From Fuerstiella sp. (GTDB lineage Bacteria > Planctomycetota > Planctomycetia > Planctomycetales > Planctomycetaceae), in contig JAKVAZ010000006.1 in the NCBI GenBank assembly GCA_022447225.1, positions 248,001 through 312,000 of the forward strand: a stretch of 64,000 nucleotides of DNA, given 5' to 3'. Made by a program: the position numbers and the translations under genes. The notes below the pieces were generated by a model. It made no database searches, had not been told where the DNA came from, and worked only from the letters and a program-made list of their open reading frames with translations. Positions 47,608 to 56,505 of this stretch are shown here, in pieces; the stretch's first letter is position 1, and each line of letters begins with the position of its first letter.

Positions 47608-48237
47608 TTAGCGGGCTGCATCCACATGGTGGACGTTGATATTGTTGAGACGCTTGGCAGGCTCAATGAATCGCCCCGCGTCCGCATTCGTTGGCAGGGA
47701 GGAACTTCTGCCCGCAAGGAAGACGGCCGAGGCGCTCATAAACAGCGGCAGCACAACGCTGGAACCGGACACGCTGGAAAAAACCAGAAACAATCCCGGG
47801 TCCATCCACCTTGTAAACTGCTGATTCACAGCGGCCCGAACCATCAGAAAAGCAAGCCAGCAGACAGGTATCACGGCAACTGCCACCGCCCATCGATTCG
47901 GGCAGCGACTGACGGGACCAATTCGTCTTGCCAGCACCCACGCCGCGGGAACAAAGACAAGGGCAACCGGGACCTGCCATGCCAGCAGTTTCGGCAGCGA
48001 TGCACTGCACCCCCATGGCCCGCACCAGTGCTGAGTCACTGCGTACTGATCGCCAATCAGCGCATGAACAGCAGGTGCGCTCTTCAGTGCGGCCAGAACA
48101 ATCAGTCCCCAGACAGTTCCTGCAGCAACTCTCAGCCAAAAAACCACACGTGACAAGTTATCTGCTCCGACTGACAGGAATTTTAATTTCCACCAGTAGG
48201 CCAGGCACTGATCGGCCGTAAGACCACGGGCCGTCAT
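47608..48237 (-). CDS. Small integral membrane protein of unknown function
   Basis: 209 residues with four likely membrane spans: VFWLRVAAGTVWGLIVLAAL, LAWQVPVALVFVPAAWVLA, AVAVAVIPVCWLAFLMVRAA and LVFSSVSGSSVVLPLFMSAS. Between spans one and two lies a Cys pair, HWCGPWGC, that could bind metal or form a disulfide. No family recognised. A longer plus-strand frame covers the same DNA but has a non-membrane, low-complexity composition, so the minus strand is preferred. Confidence 0.65.
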   Translation of the reverse strand: MTARGLTADQCLAYWWKLKFLSVGADNLSRVVFWLRVAAGTVWGLIVLAALKSAPAVHALIGDQYAVTQHWCGPWGCSASLPKLLAWQVPVALVFVPAAWVLARRIGPVSRCPNRWAVAVAVIPVCWLAFLMVRAAVNQQFTRWMDPGLFLVFSSVSGSSVVLPLFMSASAVFLAGRSSSLPTNADAGRFIEPAKRLNNINVHHVDAAR

Positions 48238-48352
48238 CCCATGACAAACCCCACCCGCCTGTCTGTTTTTTCATTTCGCATAGGTGTTTATATAGTTTTG
48301 TGTAAAGCATCCAAAATTGACACCCCGGTGCGTAGAAGAACAAATCCCCTAC

Positions 48353-48364
48353 CTCAAATTTGAG
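48353..48364. repeat. Perfect 12-bp AT-rich palindrome
   Basis: CTCAAATTTGAG, about 140 bases upstream of the BI-1 family gene and 115 bases upstream of the divergent membrane-protein gene. A related CAAATTT lies at 48396-48402. It could be an operator in the shared promoter region. Confidence 0.35.
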
Positions 48365-48500
48365 CATCTTCACTGACAATCAAAATGCGTGACGGGTCAA
48401 ATTTATGGTTGAAACAGGTGTGGTTTCTGAAATGCAGTTTCCCTAACATTCCAGTTTGGTGTCAGGGAGCCTCTTTACGTTTTTTTAAAGGCCCGTATCG

Positions 48501-49250
48501 ATGAGTGTCCAGCGAACATCCAATCCTGTTTTGAGTGATCGTGTTCTGCAACAGTTTTCGTTTGCAGAAGAATCTACCACGATGACCGCCAACGGTATGG
48601 TGCTGAAGACCACGATAGCCCTGGCTGGAGTCATGTTAACAGCCGGACTCGCGTGGATTCAGATTCAACAGGGCGCCGCACCCGGACCGTTCATGTATGG
48701 CGGGGCGATCGCGGGCCTGATCCTGGCACTGATCACCAGTTTCAAACCAACACTGGCACCGTACACCACGCCGGTGTACGCCCTTGCTGAAGGCGCTTTT
48801 CTTGGGGCTTTTTCTGTTCTCACTCAGAGCCGGTTTCCGGATACCCCGATCGTCTTCCAGGCAGTCTGCCTAACATTTGGCACACTGTTTGTGATGTTAA
48901 TCTGCTACCAAACGGGCGTGATACGAGTTACGGCTAAGTTGAGAGCCGGAATCGTTGTGGCCACCGGTGCGATTTTTCTGTTGTATCTGGTCAGTTTTGT
49001 GCTGCACTTCTTTGGCATATCAATGCCCTTGATCCATGGATCCGGGCCAGTCGGAATCGGGTTCAGTTTGTTCGTGGTTGGGCTGGCAGCATTCAATCTG
49101 CTGCTCGATTTTGACCTGGTGGATCGGCTGGTTGCTCAGCGTGCTCCGAAGGCGATGGAATGGTACGCTGCTTTTGCTTTGCTGGTGACTCTGATTTGGC
49201 TGTACGTAGAAATTCTGCGATTGCTCTCCAAGCTCAACAGACGCGATTAA
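48501..49250 (+). CDS. Bax inhibitor-1/YccA family membrane protein
   Basis: 249 residues with about seven membrane spans. An N-terminal soluble stretch (RTSNPVLSDRVLQQF) is followed by TTMTANGMVLKTTIALAGVM, the typical entry to the YccA-type fold. YALAEGAFLGAFSVL near the middle and the C-terminal MEWYAAFALLVTLIWLYVEI carry the family pattern. Members are proton/calcium-sensitive channels or FtsH modulators in characterised cases; that role is not shown here. AAAGG lies before the ATG. Monocistronic. Confidence 0.92.
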   Translation: MSVQRTSNPVLSDRVLQQFSFAEESTTMTANGMVLKTTIALAGVMLTAGLAWIQIQQGAAPGPFMYGGAIAGLILALITSFKPTLAPYTTPVYALAEGAFLGAFSVLTQSRFPDTPIVFQAVCLTFGTLFVMLICYQTGVIRVTAKLRAGIVVATGAIFLLYLVSFVLHFFGISMPLIHGSGPVGIGFSLFVVGLAAFNLLLDFDLVDRLVAQRAPKAMEWYAAFALLVTLIWLYVEILRLLSKLNRRD

Positions 49251-49425
49251 AGACACCAAAACGCCTTCAGGGTACCAGTCAGAATTTGTTTCAATGTCGG
49301 CACGCTTTGATGCTCGGACTGTTCTCCGGCGTCTGCAGCTGGGCAACAATGAAACGATCGTCCCCCCGAACAATCAGCGAACGTTGTTGAATCCGGAATT
49401 CGTGCAACCGATGATCATCTGCGTA

Positions 49426-50973
49426 CTATTGTGATGCAAAACTCACGACTCGGTCATTCGATTGCTGTTCTCCAGGAGTGCTGCGACCGTTGCTGATGTA
49501 CCGCTGCAGCAGATTGCTGAGGTCCTCAACCAGCTCCGGATGATCGGCCTGCACATTGTTGGTCTCCGCCAGGTCCGATGACAGATCAAACAGCTGAATC
49601 GCAGGCAGCTCCTGTTCCTTAGCCTGAGCAGATTGCGGACTGCTCCAGCCACCCGAACCCGGACAAAAACATAATTTCCATTTCCCGCGACGAATGGAAA
49701 AGGCACCGTTGATCGAATGATGAACGGTTGCTTTGCGGACAGGGCGTTCTGCCGTCTGATTCATCAACCGCAGAACGCTTACCGAATCTTCTCCAGCGTT
49801 CGCCGGAAGATCGAACCCGGTGATCTCTGCCAGCGTCGCCAGCAAATCGGTATGGCAGATGGTATCATCACACACGCTTCCGGAGGGTATGACAGTCGGC
49901 CACCGGGCAATAAAGGCAACACGATGGCCACCTTCAAAAATGTCGGCTTTATGACCACGGAATCCCCCACTGGGATCATGCCCCCTGCTTTCCAGTGCAG
50001 CAAAGTCAGCTCCCGGAGTCGCACCATTGTCACTTGTTACAATCAACAAGGTGTTCTCGGTCAGTCCTCGGGCGTCCACGGCCTGCATCACCTGTCCAAT
50101 CGTCCAATCGACCTGCATGACAAAATCACCCCATTCGTTGAGTCCGCTTTTGTGTTCGAAACGTTTCGTGGGCAGGATCGGTTTGTGCGGTGCCGGCAGC
50201 GGAAAGTATAGAAAGAACGGTTTGTCACTGCTTTGAGCATTGACGTATGCAACCGCCATGTCTGTCAGTTTGTCCAATACCTCAATGTGCTGAAAATCAT
50301 CACCGACAGGCCCTTTGCGCCAAAACCGTTTGCCCGCTGATCCATCAATGATGCGTGTGGGAACGCTGGTCACCTGATCGTCCTGGATGTAAACATACGG
50401 CTGCATATCGAGCGACGCGGGGATGCCAAAAAAGTGATCGAATCCGACCCGGTTCGGTCCGGACGCAATCCTCGCCATAAAGTCATAGTTGTGCCAGAGT
50501 TCCCTGGAACTGTCGACAGGTTCAACCTTCGGATCTTTACGCCCCCATTCCAGCCCAAGGTGCCACTTCCCCACACACGCGGTGTTGAACCCCTGTTGCC
50601 GAAGCATGGACGCCACTGTTAATCGCCCCTGTGCAATCAGCGGCAAGGAGTATCCCCACAGGACGCCGGAGCCAAGACGCGTTCTCCAGGCATAGCGTCC
50701 GGTGAGAATTCCGTAACGAGTGGGAGTGCAGACAGCCGATCCGGAATGGGCGTCTGTGAACTTCATACCTTCAGCAGCCAGGCGATCCATAGACGGCGTG
50801 GCAATCTTCCCGTGCGGATTGAACGAACCGACGTCACCAATACCAAGATCATCCGCGAGGATATAAATGATATTGGGCCGTTGTGTTTTCGCTGCTGACG
50901 CTGCGGTCTGTGTACCCAGCACCATAACCGAAATCAATAGTATCACGTTCAGCATTCGTTCACAGAAGGACAT
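49426..50973 (-). CDS. Exported arylsulfatase
   Basis: 515 residues from the ATG at 50973 (GGAAG upstream). A signal peptide (LNVILLISVMVLGTQTAASA) leads into the alkaline-phosphatase-like sulfatase fold: PNIIYILADDLGIGDVG with the metal-binding Asp pair, the activation motif CTPTR in SGSAVCTPTRYGILTGR where Cys becomes formylglycine, GKWHLGL, and VTSDNGATPGADFAAL. It hydrolyses sulfate esters, probably of polysaccharides, in the periplasm. Planctomycetes carry very many such genes. It needs the formylglycine-generating enzyme, which is not in this window. Monocistronic. Confidence 0.95.
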   Translation of the reverse strand: MSFCERMLNVILLISVMVLGTQTAASAAKTQRPNIIYILADDLGIGDVGSFNPHGKIATPSMDRLAAEGMKFTDAHSGSAVCTPTRYGILTGRYAWRTRLGSGVLWGYSLPLIAQGRLTVASMLRQQGFNTACVGKWHLGLEWGRKDPKVEPVDSSRELWHNYDFMARIASGPNRVGFDHFFGIPASLDMQPYVYIQDDQVTSVPTRIIDGSAGKRFWRKGPVGDDFQHIEVLDKLTDMAVAYVNAQSSDKPFFLYFPLPAPHKPILPTKRFEHKSGLNEWGDFVMQVDWTIGQVMQAVDARGLTENTLLIVTSDNGATPGADFAALESRGHDPSGGFRGHKADIFEGGHRVAFIARWPTVIPSGSVCDDTICHTDLLATLAEITGFDLPANAGEDSVSVLRLMNQTAERPVRKATVHHSINGAFSIRRGKWKLCFCPGSGGWSSPQSAQAKEQELPAIQLFDLSSDLAETNNVQADHPELVEDLSNLLQRYISNGRSTPGEQQSNDRVVSFASQ

Positions 50974-51038
50974 GAAATCTTCCGTCAAGGCACAGGATTT
51001 TCAGTGAACCAAGGAATGAGTTTGCTGTCGTCGCGTGG

Positions 51039-51539
51039 TCACGATTCAGAAGTGTCGTCCAGCAAACTCAGGACTGACTCCAGTTGTCGATTGATGCGCC
51101 GCGCATCAACGTAGCCGTGAATAGCTCCGGCCGGCCGGCCACCTACAAAAATGCGAACCTCCGGTATCGTGTTGATCCCAAAAAATGCTGTGAGTTCCTC
51201 ATTCTCTGTCGACTCAACATCAACCTTGACCACCGAAACCTTCATCGGATACGCCCGGGCAATTTTTTCCAGCTCGGGAGCCAAATGCAGACAGGGCCCG
51301 CAATGCGGTCCCCAAAAGTCGACCAGAACAACTCGATTCGGCTGATGGACCAATTTCAGAAACCGGCCTTGTATATGGCGGATCAGCGGGTCTCGACCAC
51401 TGCCGACGGCCAAAAGTTCAGCGGCACCGTCCGGAGCCCCGGCAAGTTCCTGATATTGTGATTTCCCGCACCCCGCGGCAATGACACACAACGGCAGGAC
51501 CGCAACTGTCCAAAGACTTCGGATGTACCGATGATTCAC
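51039..51539 (-). CDS. Thioredoxin-domain lipoprotein
   Basis: 166 residues. The signal ends in a lipobox, VIAAGC, with Cys24 as lipid site, so the protein is likely anchored in a membrane facing the periplasm. The thioredoxin domain has the active site WGPHCGPC (Cys80, Cys83) after VVLVDF, and the cis-Pro segment INTIPEVRIFVGG. It would be a disulfide reductase or an electron donor to exported thiol enzymes. It could serve the secreted peroxiredoxin at 37888, but nothing links them except compartment. It lies 50 bases upstream of the sulfatase gene on the same strand. Confidence 0.9.
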   Translation of the reverse strand: MNHRYIRSLWTVAVLPLCVIAAGCGKSQYQELAGAPDGAAELLAVGSGRDPLIRHIQGRFLKLVHQPNRVVLVDFWGPHCGPCLHLAPELEKIARAYPMKVSVVKVDVESTENEELTAFFGINTIPEVRIFVGGRPAGAIHGYVDARRINRQLESVLSLLDDTSES

Positions 51540-51861
51540 GAATCAATACCTCTTCAAAATCAGTCTGAAGCCTCAAAAGCGTGTGGCACACGATTCTGTA
51601 CGGGCTAAAATCCGGAAATTCACTTCAAATGAGAGGTCATTCACAAATGACGTACTTGACAGGTCATGACTTACGTCGAGTAGACTGTATACTGAACAGT
51701 GTAAAGTAATAAATCCAGCACAGGGGGCAGCGATCTTTTCCCCCCGGCCGGCAGAGTTCCAGAAGCTGTCCTCACATTAAGGCCAGCTAACGCTTATAGA
51801 AAACGGCAATCCGCTAAAGATTGCCGCCTCGACAGACATCAGTCGCCACAGGAGACATCAA
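51540..51861. other. Promoter region between the thioredoxin and the Fe-S carrier
   Basis: About 320 bases between divergent genes. It contains the inverted-repeat cluster at 51636-51670 and -35/-10-like elements for the A-type carrier (TTGACA at 51656, TAGACT at 51681 with a long 19-base spacer). No gene. Confidence 0.45.
51636..51670 (+). promoter_or_regulatory. Repeated GTCAT/ATGAC operator-like cluster
   Basis: GTCAT (51636-51640) and ATGAC (51647-51651) form an inverted repeat with a six-base spacer, and a third element, GTCATGAC (51663-51670), is itself a perfect palindrome. The -35-like TTGACA lies between them at 51656-51661. The layout suggests a dimeric regulator acting on the A-type carrier gene. 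Confidence 0.45.
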
Positions 51862-52194
51862 ATGACAGTACAACTTACTGAAGCCGCTGCAGTCGAAATC
51901 AAACGTGTGATGCAGGAGCAGAATCGAGAGGAACTTAAGTACGTCCGTGTCGGCGTGGCCGGTGGCGGGTGCAGCGGGTTCCAGTATGCCTTCAATTTTA
52001 CCGGCGACTACGACACCAAAGTAGACGTGCTTCAGGAACAACACGGGGTTGGCGTTGTTGTCGACAAGAAAAGCGATTTGTTTCTGGACGGAACAACCAT
52101 CGACTTTTACTCGGGTCTGGATAAACGAGGATTTCAGTTCAACAATCCGAACGCCGTCAAATCCTGCGGGTGCGGCAGCAGTTTTTCAGCCTAG
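51862..52194 (+). CDS. A-type iron-sulfur cluster carrier (ErpA/IscA family)
   Basis: 110 residues. The three conserved Cys ligands are present: Cys37 in [11 protein letters not shown], and Cys102 and Cys104 in [23 protein letters not shown] opens the domain and [17 protein letters not shown] leads to the C-terminal Cys pair. It carries [2Fe-2S]/[4Fe-4S] clusters to apo-proteins; clients in this window could include MiaB, EpmB and the Rieske protein. The ribosome-binding site AGGAGA is strong. It could equally be called erpA or iscA, so no symbol is given. An eight-pair hairpin follows at 52220-52250. Confidence 0.93.
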   Translation: MTVQLTEAAAVEIKRVMQEQNREELKYVRVGVAGGGCSGFQYAFNFTGDYDTKVDVLQEQHGVGVVVDKKSDLFLDGTTIDFYSGLDKRGFQFNNPNAVKSCGCGSSFSA

Positions 52195-52219
52195 GGTTTC
52201 TTAACCGTTGTCAGCTTCA

Positions 52220-52250
52220 GCGGGATAGAAGACGACTACCACTATCCCGC
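52220..52250 (+). terminator. Terminator-like hairpin after the A-type carrier
   Basis: GCGGGATA (52220-52227) pairs perfectly with TATCCCGC (52243-52250) around a 15-base loop. The following bases are not a strong U-tract, so termination may be partial. Confidence 0.5.
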
Positions 52251-52346
52251 ACCGTTTCGTGATCAATCATCGACGAGACGCCGGTGACTCAACAGGTGAA
52301 CTGTCGTCTGTCTGATTACGTTGTCCACAAGTGAATTCGAATCGCC

Positions 52347-54623
52347 GTGGGGAATCAGGGACTGTTTGACTTTGCCGACCTACCCGAGTGGGAACAGGCG
52401 GCTCAGGACGATGTTCAGATCGCGGATGTCGTCTTTAATCTCCCTTTGGAAAAACCCTACACTTACACGGTCTCGGATGAATTACGCGAGATTCTTCGAC
52501 CTGGAATGCGGGTGCGTGCTCCACTGGGACGTGGCAATCGACTTGTCGCCGGATACTGCGTCGGCGTCCGTCAGTCCGCCCGGACAACCACGAGTCTGAA
52601 ACCAATTCTCGAAGTCCTTGACCCATCGCCGTTGCTCAGCACACAAATGCTGCAACTCACAGAATGGATTGCCAAACGTTATTTATGTGGCTGGGGACAG
52701 GTCCTTGAGAGTGTGGTTCCGGCGGGTGTAAAACGGCGATCCGGGACACGGATGATTCAGGGTTTTCTGCTGGCGGCCGATGCAGAACAACGACTGTGCC
52801 ATCTGCGGCTCCCGCCTGGACAGCAGTCCGTCATTGATGTCCTCCGCGGGACAACGGACCCGATATCTGCACCGGAAATCTGTGAACGCGCGGGCTGCGG
52901 CCCTGGACCAATTACCGGGCTTCGCAAAAAGAACCTGCTTGAGGTCGTTCGAGTACGCTCAAAACTTGAAGGTGACACGCTCGAACGCGCCACCTCGGAG
53001 CCTGACCTGCAGATTAACCCGCAGCAGCGGGCCTGTCTTGCAGCCATTCACAAAACCATTGACGCGCAGCAACACCAGACAATTTTGTTGCATGGTGTCA
53101 CGGGTAGCGGCAAGACCGAAGTTTACATTCAGGCAATTCGTGAAATCGTACGATACGGTCGGCAGGCCATTGTACTTGTGCCGGAAATCAGCCTGACACC
53201 TCAAACGATTCGCCGGTTTGGCAGCCGGTTTCGATCGGTCGCTGTGCTTCACAGCCACATGAGCGATTCGGAGCGTCACTGGCAATGGCAACAGATCGCG
53301 AAGGGTGACGTTGAAGTCGTCGTCGGTGCACGCAGTGCCGTATTTGCCCCTGCACCTCACCTGGGGCTTATTGTGATTGACGAGGAACATGAACCCACAT
53401 TTAAGCAGGAAAGTACACCTCGCTACCATGCCCGCGAAGTCGCCAGACAACGCTGCAGAATGGAAAAAATTCCTCTTGTGCTGGGATCTGCAACACCAAC
53501 ACTGGAATCATGGTTGAGATCACAGAGGAAAGAAGATCAGCTTCTGTCGATGCCGGACAGAGTCTCCGGGCTGCCGTTGCCGCCGGTTGTGGTGGTGGAT
53601 ATCCGCAACGATCCGGTCATCGCACGAGGAGCCAGCCTGGGAAGAGCTCTGCAGCAGGCAGTCCGCAGAGCACTTGCCGATGGAGGACAGGTCATCCTGT
53701 TCCTGAACCTGCGAGGATATTCACCTACAGTGTGGTGTCGAAAATGCGGCTCAGGAATCAAATGTCCCGACTGCGACCTGACACTCACCTGGCATCGTGA
53801 TCGTCAGTCGGCTATCTGCCACGGCTGTGATTACTCTGTGCCGGCCCCCGATCGATGCCCTTCATGCGACAATCCATCTCTCCGATACTTCGGAACCGGA
53901 ACGCAAAAGCTCGAAGAAGAAGTGGCGGCCACGTTCGAAGAAGCAGTCATTGTACGAATGGACAGCGATTCGATGAAAAAACCAGGGAGCCACGATTCTG
54001 CACTGGAACGATTTCGGTCCGGAGAAGTACAGATCCTGCTGGGGACTCAAATGATCGCAAAAGGTCTCGATTTCCCCAATGTCACACTCGTAGGGGTCAT
54101 CGATGCGGACAGCATGCTGAACCAACCTGATATGCGCGCTGCCGAAAGAACGTTTCAGCTGATCTCCCAAGTGGCAGGTCGTACGGGGCGCAGCGATCGT
54201 GGCGGCCGGGTCATCGTACAAACAACCTGTCCCGAAGACGCCAGCATCACGTTTGCTGCGAAACACGACTACCTCGGATTTGCCCGGTATGAACTGAAAG
54301 AACGACACGAACTTAGTGCTCCACCGTTTAACTGTGTCACTCGCGTCATTTTTCGCGGACTGCAGGAGTCACTGGTCTCGGCAACATCACGCGAAGCTGC
54401 CCGTCAACTGCGCGAGGTCACTGAGAAAGACTCACAGGTCCGCATCCTTGGAGCTGCACCGGCACCGATCTCGCGATTGCGGGCTTATTTTCGTTATCAT
54501 CTTCAGATCGCCGCACCAACGGAGGAACGCGTGCGTGAGGTCTGGCTGTCTGTGGCCAGTGTGTTTCAGCTGCCCGATGGTGTCGAAATGGCGGTCGATG
54601 TTGACCCAATCAATTCGCGGTGA
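52347..54623 (+). CDS. priA: Primosomal replication restart helicase PriA
   Basis: 758 residues from a GTG start. PriA reloads the replicative helicase at stalled forks. The N-terminal 3'-DNA-binding domain begins at ADVVFNLPLEKPYTYTV. The helicase has Walker A GVTGSGKTEVY, the Walker B/DEEH motif VIDEEHEPTFKQ, and the ARSAVFAP segment. Between the helicase lobes are the zinc-binding pairs CRKCGSGIKCPDC and CHGCDYSVPAPDRCPSC. The last lobe has LLGTQMIAKGLDFPNVTLVG and QVAGRTGRSDRGG. Length and order are normal. Monocistronic. Confidence 0.95.
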   Translation: MGNQGLFDFADLPEWEQAAQDDVQIADVVFNLPLEKPYTYTVSDELREILRPGMRVRAPLGRGNRLVAGYCVGVRQSARTTTSLKPILEVLDPSPLLSTQMLQLTEWIAKRYLCGWGQVLESVVPAGVKRRSGTRMIQGFLLAADAEQRLCHLRLPPGQQSVIDVLRGTTDPISAPEICERAGCGPGPITGLRKKNLLEVVRVRSKLEGDTLERATSEPDLQINPQQRACLAAIHKTIDAQQHQTILLHGVTGSGKTEVYIQAIREIVRYGRQAIVLVPEISLTPQTIRRFGSRFRSVAVLHSHMSDSERHWQWQQIAKGDVEVVVGARSAVFAPAPHLGLIVIDEEHEPTFKQESTPRYHAREVARQRCRMEKIPLVLGSATPTLESWLRSQRKEDQLLSMPDRVSGLPLPPVVVVDIRNDPVIARGASLGRALQQAVRRALADGGQVILFLNLRGYSPTVWCRKCGSGIKCPDCDLTLTWHRDRQSAICHGCDYSVPAPDRCPSCDNPSLRYFGTGTQKLEEEVAATFEEAVIVRMDSDSMKKPGSHDSALERFRSGEVQILLGTQMIAKGLDFPNVTLVGVIDADSMLNQPDMRAAERTFQLISQVAGRTGRSDRGGRVIVQTTCPEDASITFAAKHDYLGFARYELKERHELSAPPFNCVTRVIFRGLQESLVSATSREAARQLREVTEKDSQVRILGAAPAPISRLRAYFRYHLQIAAPTEERVREVWLSVASVFQLPDGVEMAVDVDPINSR

Positions 54624-54954
54624 ATCGATTCAATGTCGAACCTGCCGGTCGCCCAAGAGCGTTGGACTGGTTTTCGGGGAAGCCATTGTTTCCGCGTTCC
54701 GTGCCACTTCGCAGCAGAGTTCGGGCAACTGACGCAGTCGGCCTGAACAGAAGGCTTCCGACATTCCCACACGATACGTGAGAATCCGAACAGTCGGCAT
54801 GATATAGTTTAAGCTGTCGTCACCGGTCAGAAATCATCGAACGTAAATCTTCTCCCTTTGACCGGTGTTCCCGTTTAAAGCGACCACTGAAACTGTTTCC
54901 TGTAACAGGCTCGAATTTGGTTGCGGCCATGCCGCGTTGCATACGAGGTTAGCA
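54624..54954. other. Intergenic region downstream of priA
   Basis: About 330 bases. It contains a possible GACCGG/CCGGTC-type repeat near 54820-54870 and the promoter of the molybdoenzyme. No gene is supported. Confidence 0.4.
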
Positions 54955-56193
54955 ATGATGTCGGATTCCAGAAAGGCCCTGCGAAGTTCGCCAGACCGGC
55001 GACAATTCCTGCAGACCAATATGGCGGCGGCCGCTGCCACCGCTCTGCCGTCAAAAGCAGTTGACGGTGAACCATCAGTATCAGAGACATCCGGCAACCG
55101 GGAACCCTGGCTCACAAAGCCGGACAACTTCCAGGATGTGTCACGAGGCAAACCAATTCCTCATACACTTTCTCGGGAGCAGCGGCGGGAAGTCGGCCTG
55201 ACACGCGACACCTGGCAACTGAATGTCGTCAGCGACACGGAATTCCCTGCGTCAATTCGTCAACCACTGGCCGGACAGCAGGCGTTCACATTTCGAGATC
55301 TCATGCAAATGGCCGAACAACACGCAGTTCAGTTTCCCAAAGTCATGACCTGCCTGAACATGGGCTGTCCTCTTGGAAACGGCATCTGGGAAGGCGTCCC
55401 GCTGCGTGACATCATCTGGAAGACTCAACCCGTCGAAAATCTACGGCGGGTTTTCTACTACGGATACCACAACGATGACCCGGAACAAATGTTTCGCAGC
55501 TCATTGCCGATTGGGCGAATCCTTGAAGATCCATTTGATCTGCCGCCCGTGATTCTGTGCTACAAACTCAACGGGCAGTGGTTGACCCCTGAACGTGGTG
55601 GTCCGGTCCGAATCGTGGTTCCGGAAGCCTATGGCTTCAAGAGCATCAAGTGGCTGACCAGGGTGATTCTTTCCAACATCCCTGCCGCCAATGACACCTA
55701 TGCCACTCAAAACAACGATGTTGACAGTCCGCTCAAAACGTTCTGTGCCACGCTGCAGTCACCAAAAGAAGTTGAGGCTGGAAAAAACTTTCCAGTCACG
55801 GGATGGGCACAGGTTGGCATTTCAGGGTTAAAAAAAGTTCAGGTCTGGATTGACCGCCGCGACAACAAACCAGCGGAGGATGACCCGTACTTCATATCTG
55901 CACCGTGGCTGGACGCGGAAATTCTTCCGTCGCCGAAAGATTTTGGAGGCGGGCTGCCTGGCGGTCTCATTCCTGCGGATACACTGGGATTCAGTCGTGA
56001 CGGACGGCCCACAACCTGGCCGCTGCCACTGACACGAGTTTTCTGGCGTCTGCAGCATCCAGCACTCCCATCCGGCCGCTACAGTCTCCGGTGCCGAACC
56101 GTGGACCTCAACGACGCCGCCCAGCCGATGCCGCGACCATTCCGCAAGTCGGGCCACGCGAAGATTGAACACATCCGATTTGACGTGATCTGA
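54955..56193 (+). CDS. Tat-exported sulfite-oxidase-type molybdopterin enzyme
   Basis: 412 residues from the ATG at 54955 (a second ATG follows at once); GAGGTTAG lies upstream. The Tat signal is RRQFLQTNMAAAAATA. The oxidoreductase molybdopterin-binding domain spans about residues 70-260, with MTCLNMGCPLGNGIWEGVPL: a conserved Cys in the MTC position is the expected Mo ligand, and WEGVPLRDII is a family hallmark. A Mo-cofactor dimerisation-like domain follows (residues about 280-400; FPVTGWAQVGISGLKKVQVW). The protein resembles YedY/sulfite-oxidase relatives that reduce or oxidise small S or N compounds. It ends exactly where the convergent Rieske gene ends. Confidence 0.85.
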   Translation: MMSDSRKALRSSPDRRQFLQTNMAAAAATALPSKAVDGEPSVSETSGNREPWLTKPDNFQDVSRGKPIPHTLSREQRREVGLTRDTWQLNVVSDTEFPASIRQPLAGQQAFTFRDLMQMAEQHAVQFPKVMTCLNMGCPLGNGIWEGVPLRDIIWKTQPVENLRRVFYYGYHNDDPEQMFRSSLPIGRILEDPFDLPPVILCYKLNGQWLTPERGGPVRIVVPEAYGFKSIKWLTRVILSNIPAANDTYATQNNDVDSPLKTFCATLQSPKEVEAGKNFPVTGWAQVGISGLKKVQVWIDRRDNKPAEDDPYFISAPWLDAEILPSPKDFGGGLPGGLIPADTLGFSRDGRPTTWPLPLTRVFWRLQHPALPSGRYSLRCRTVDLNDAAQPMPRPFRKSGHAKIEHIRFDVI

Positions 56194-56505
56194 CTATTCA
56201 TCAATCCGGATGACAACCATGCCGTCGACAACGTCGGCTTCAAACCCTGGCTGACAAATTCCGTCACTTAGCTGGTGCTGCCCTGTTGTCACGTCGAACT
56301 GCCATCCATGCCACGGACACGTCACGATGCATCCCTGCAGTGTTCCCTGTCCTAAAGGTCCGCCTGCATGCGGGCACATACCGTCCAGCACGTAAAATTT
56401 GCCACCGACGTTGAACACGGCGAAAACACGACCTTCGGCGACAATCTCAGCGGACCGGCCTTCGGGAATGTCGTCAGACCGAATGAGGGTCAGAGTCTGT
56501 TTCAT
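56194..56505 (-). CDS. Rieske [2Fe-2S] ferredoxin
   Basis: 103 residues from the ATG at 56505; longer in-frame starts reach into the upstream gene. The Rieske ligands are Cys44 and His46 in CPHAGGPLGQG and Cys63 and His66 in CPWHGWQF. The domain is the short, soluble NirD/biphenyl-ferredoxin type without a membrane anchor or signal peptide, so it works in the cytoplasm. It overlaps the end of the upstream membrane-protein gene by 32 bases, so the two are co-transcribed. It abuts a convergent molybdoenzyme gene, but compartment and strand argue against a direct partnership. Confidence 0.92.
   Translation of the reverse strand: MKQTLTLIRSDDIPEGRSAEIVAEGRVFAVFNVGGKFYVLDGMCPHAGGPLGQGTLQGCIVTCPWHGWQFDVTTGQHQLSDGICQPGFEADVVDGMVVIRIDE

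Noticed and set aside
47371-48153. Plus-strand 260-codon open frame
   Set aside because: It is antisense to a four-span membrane protein with better composition, and its own sequence is low-complexity Arg/Gly/Ser-rich.
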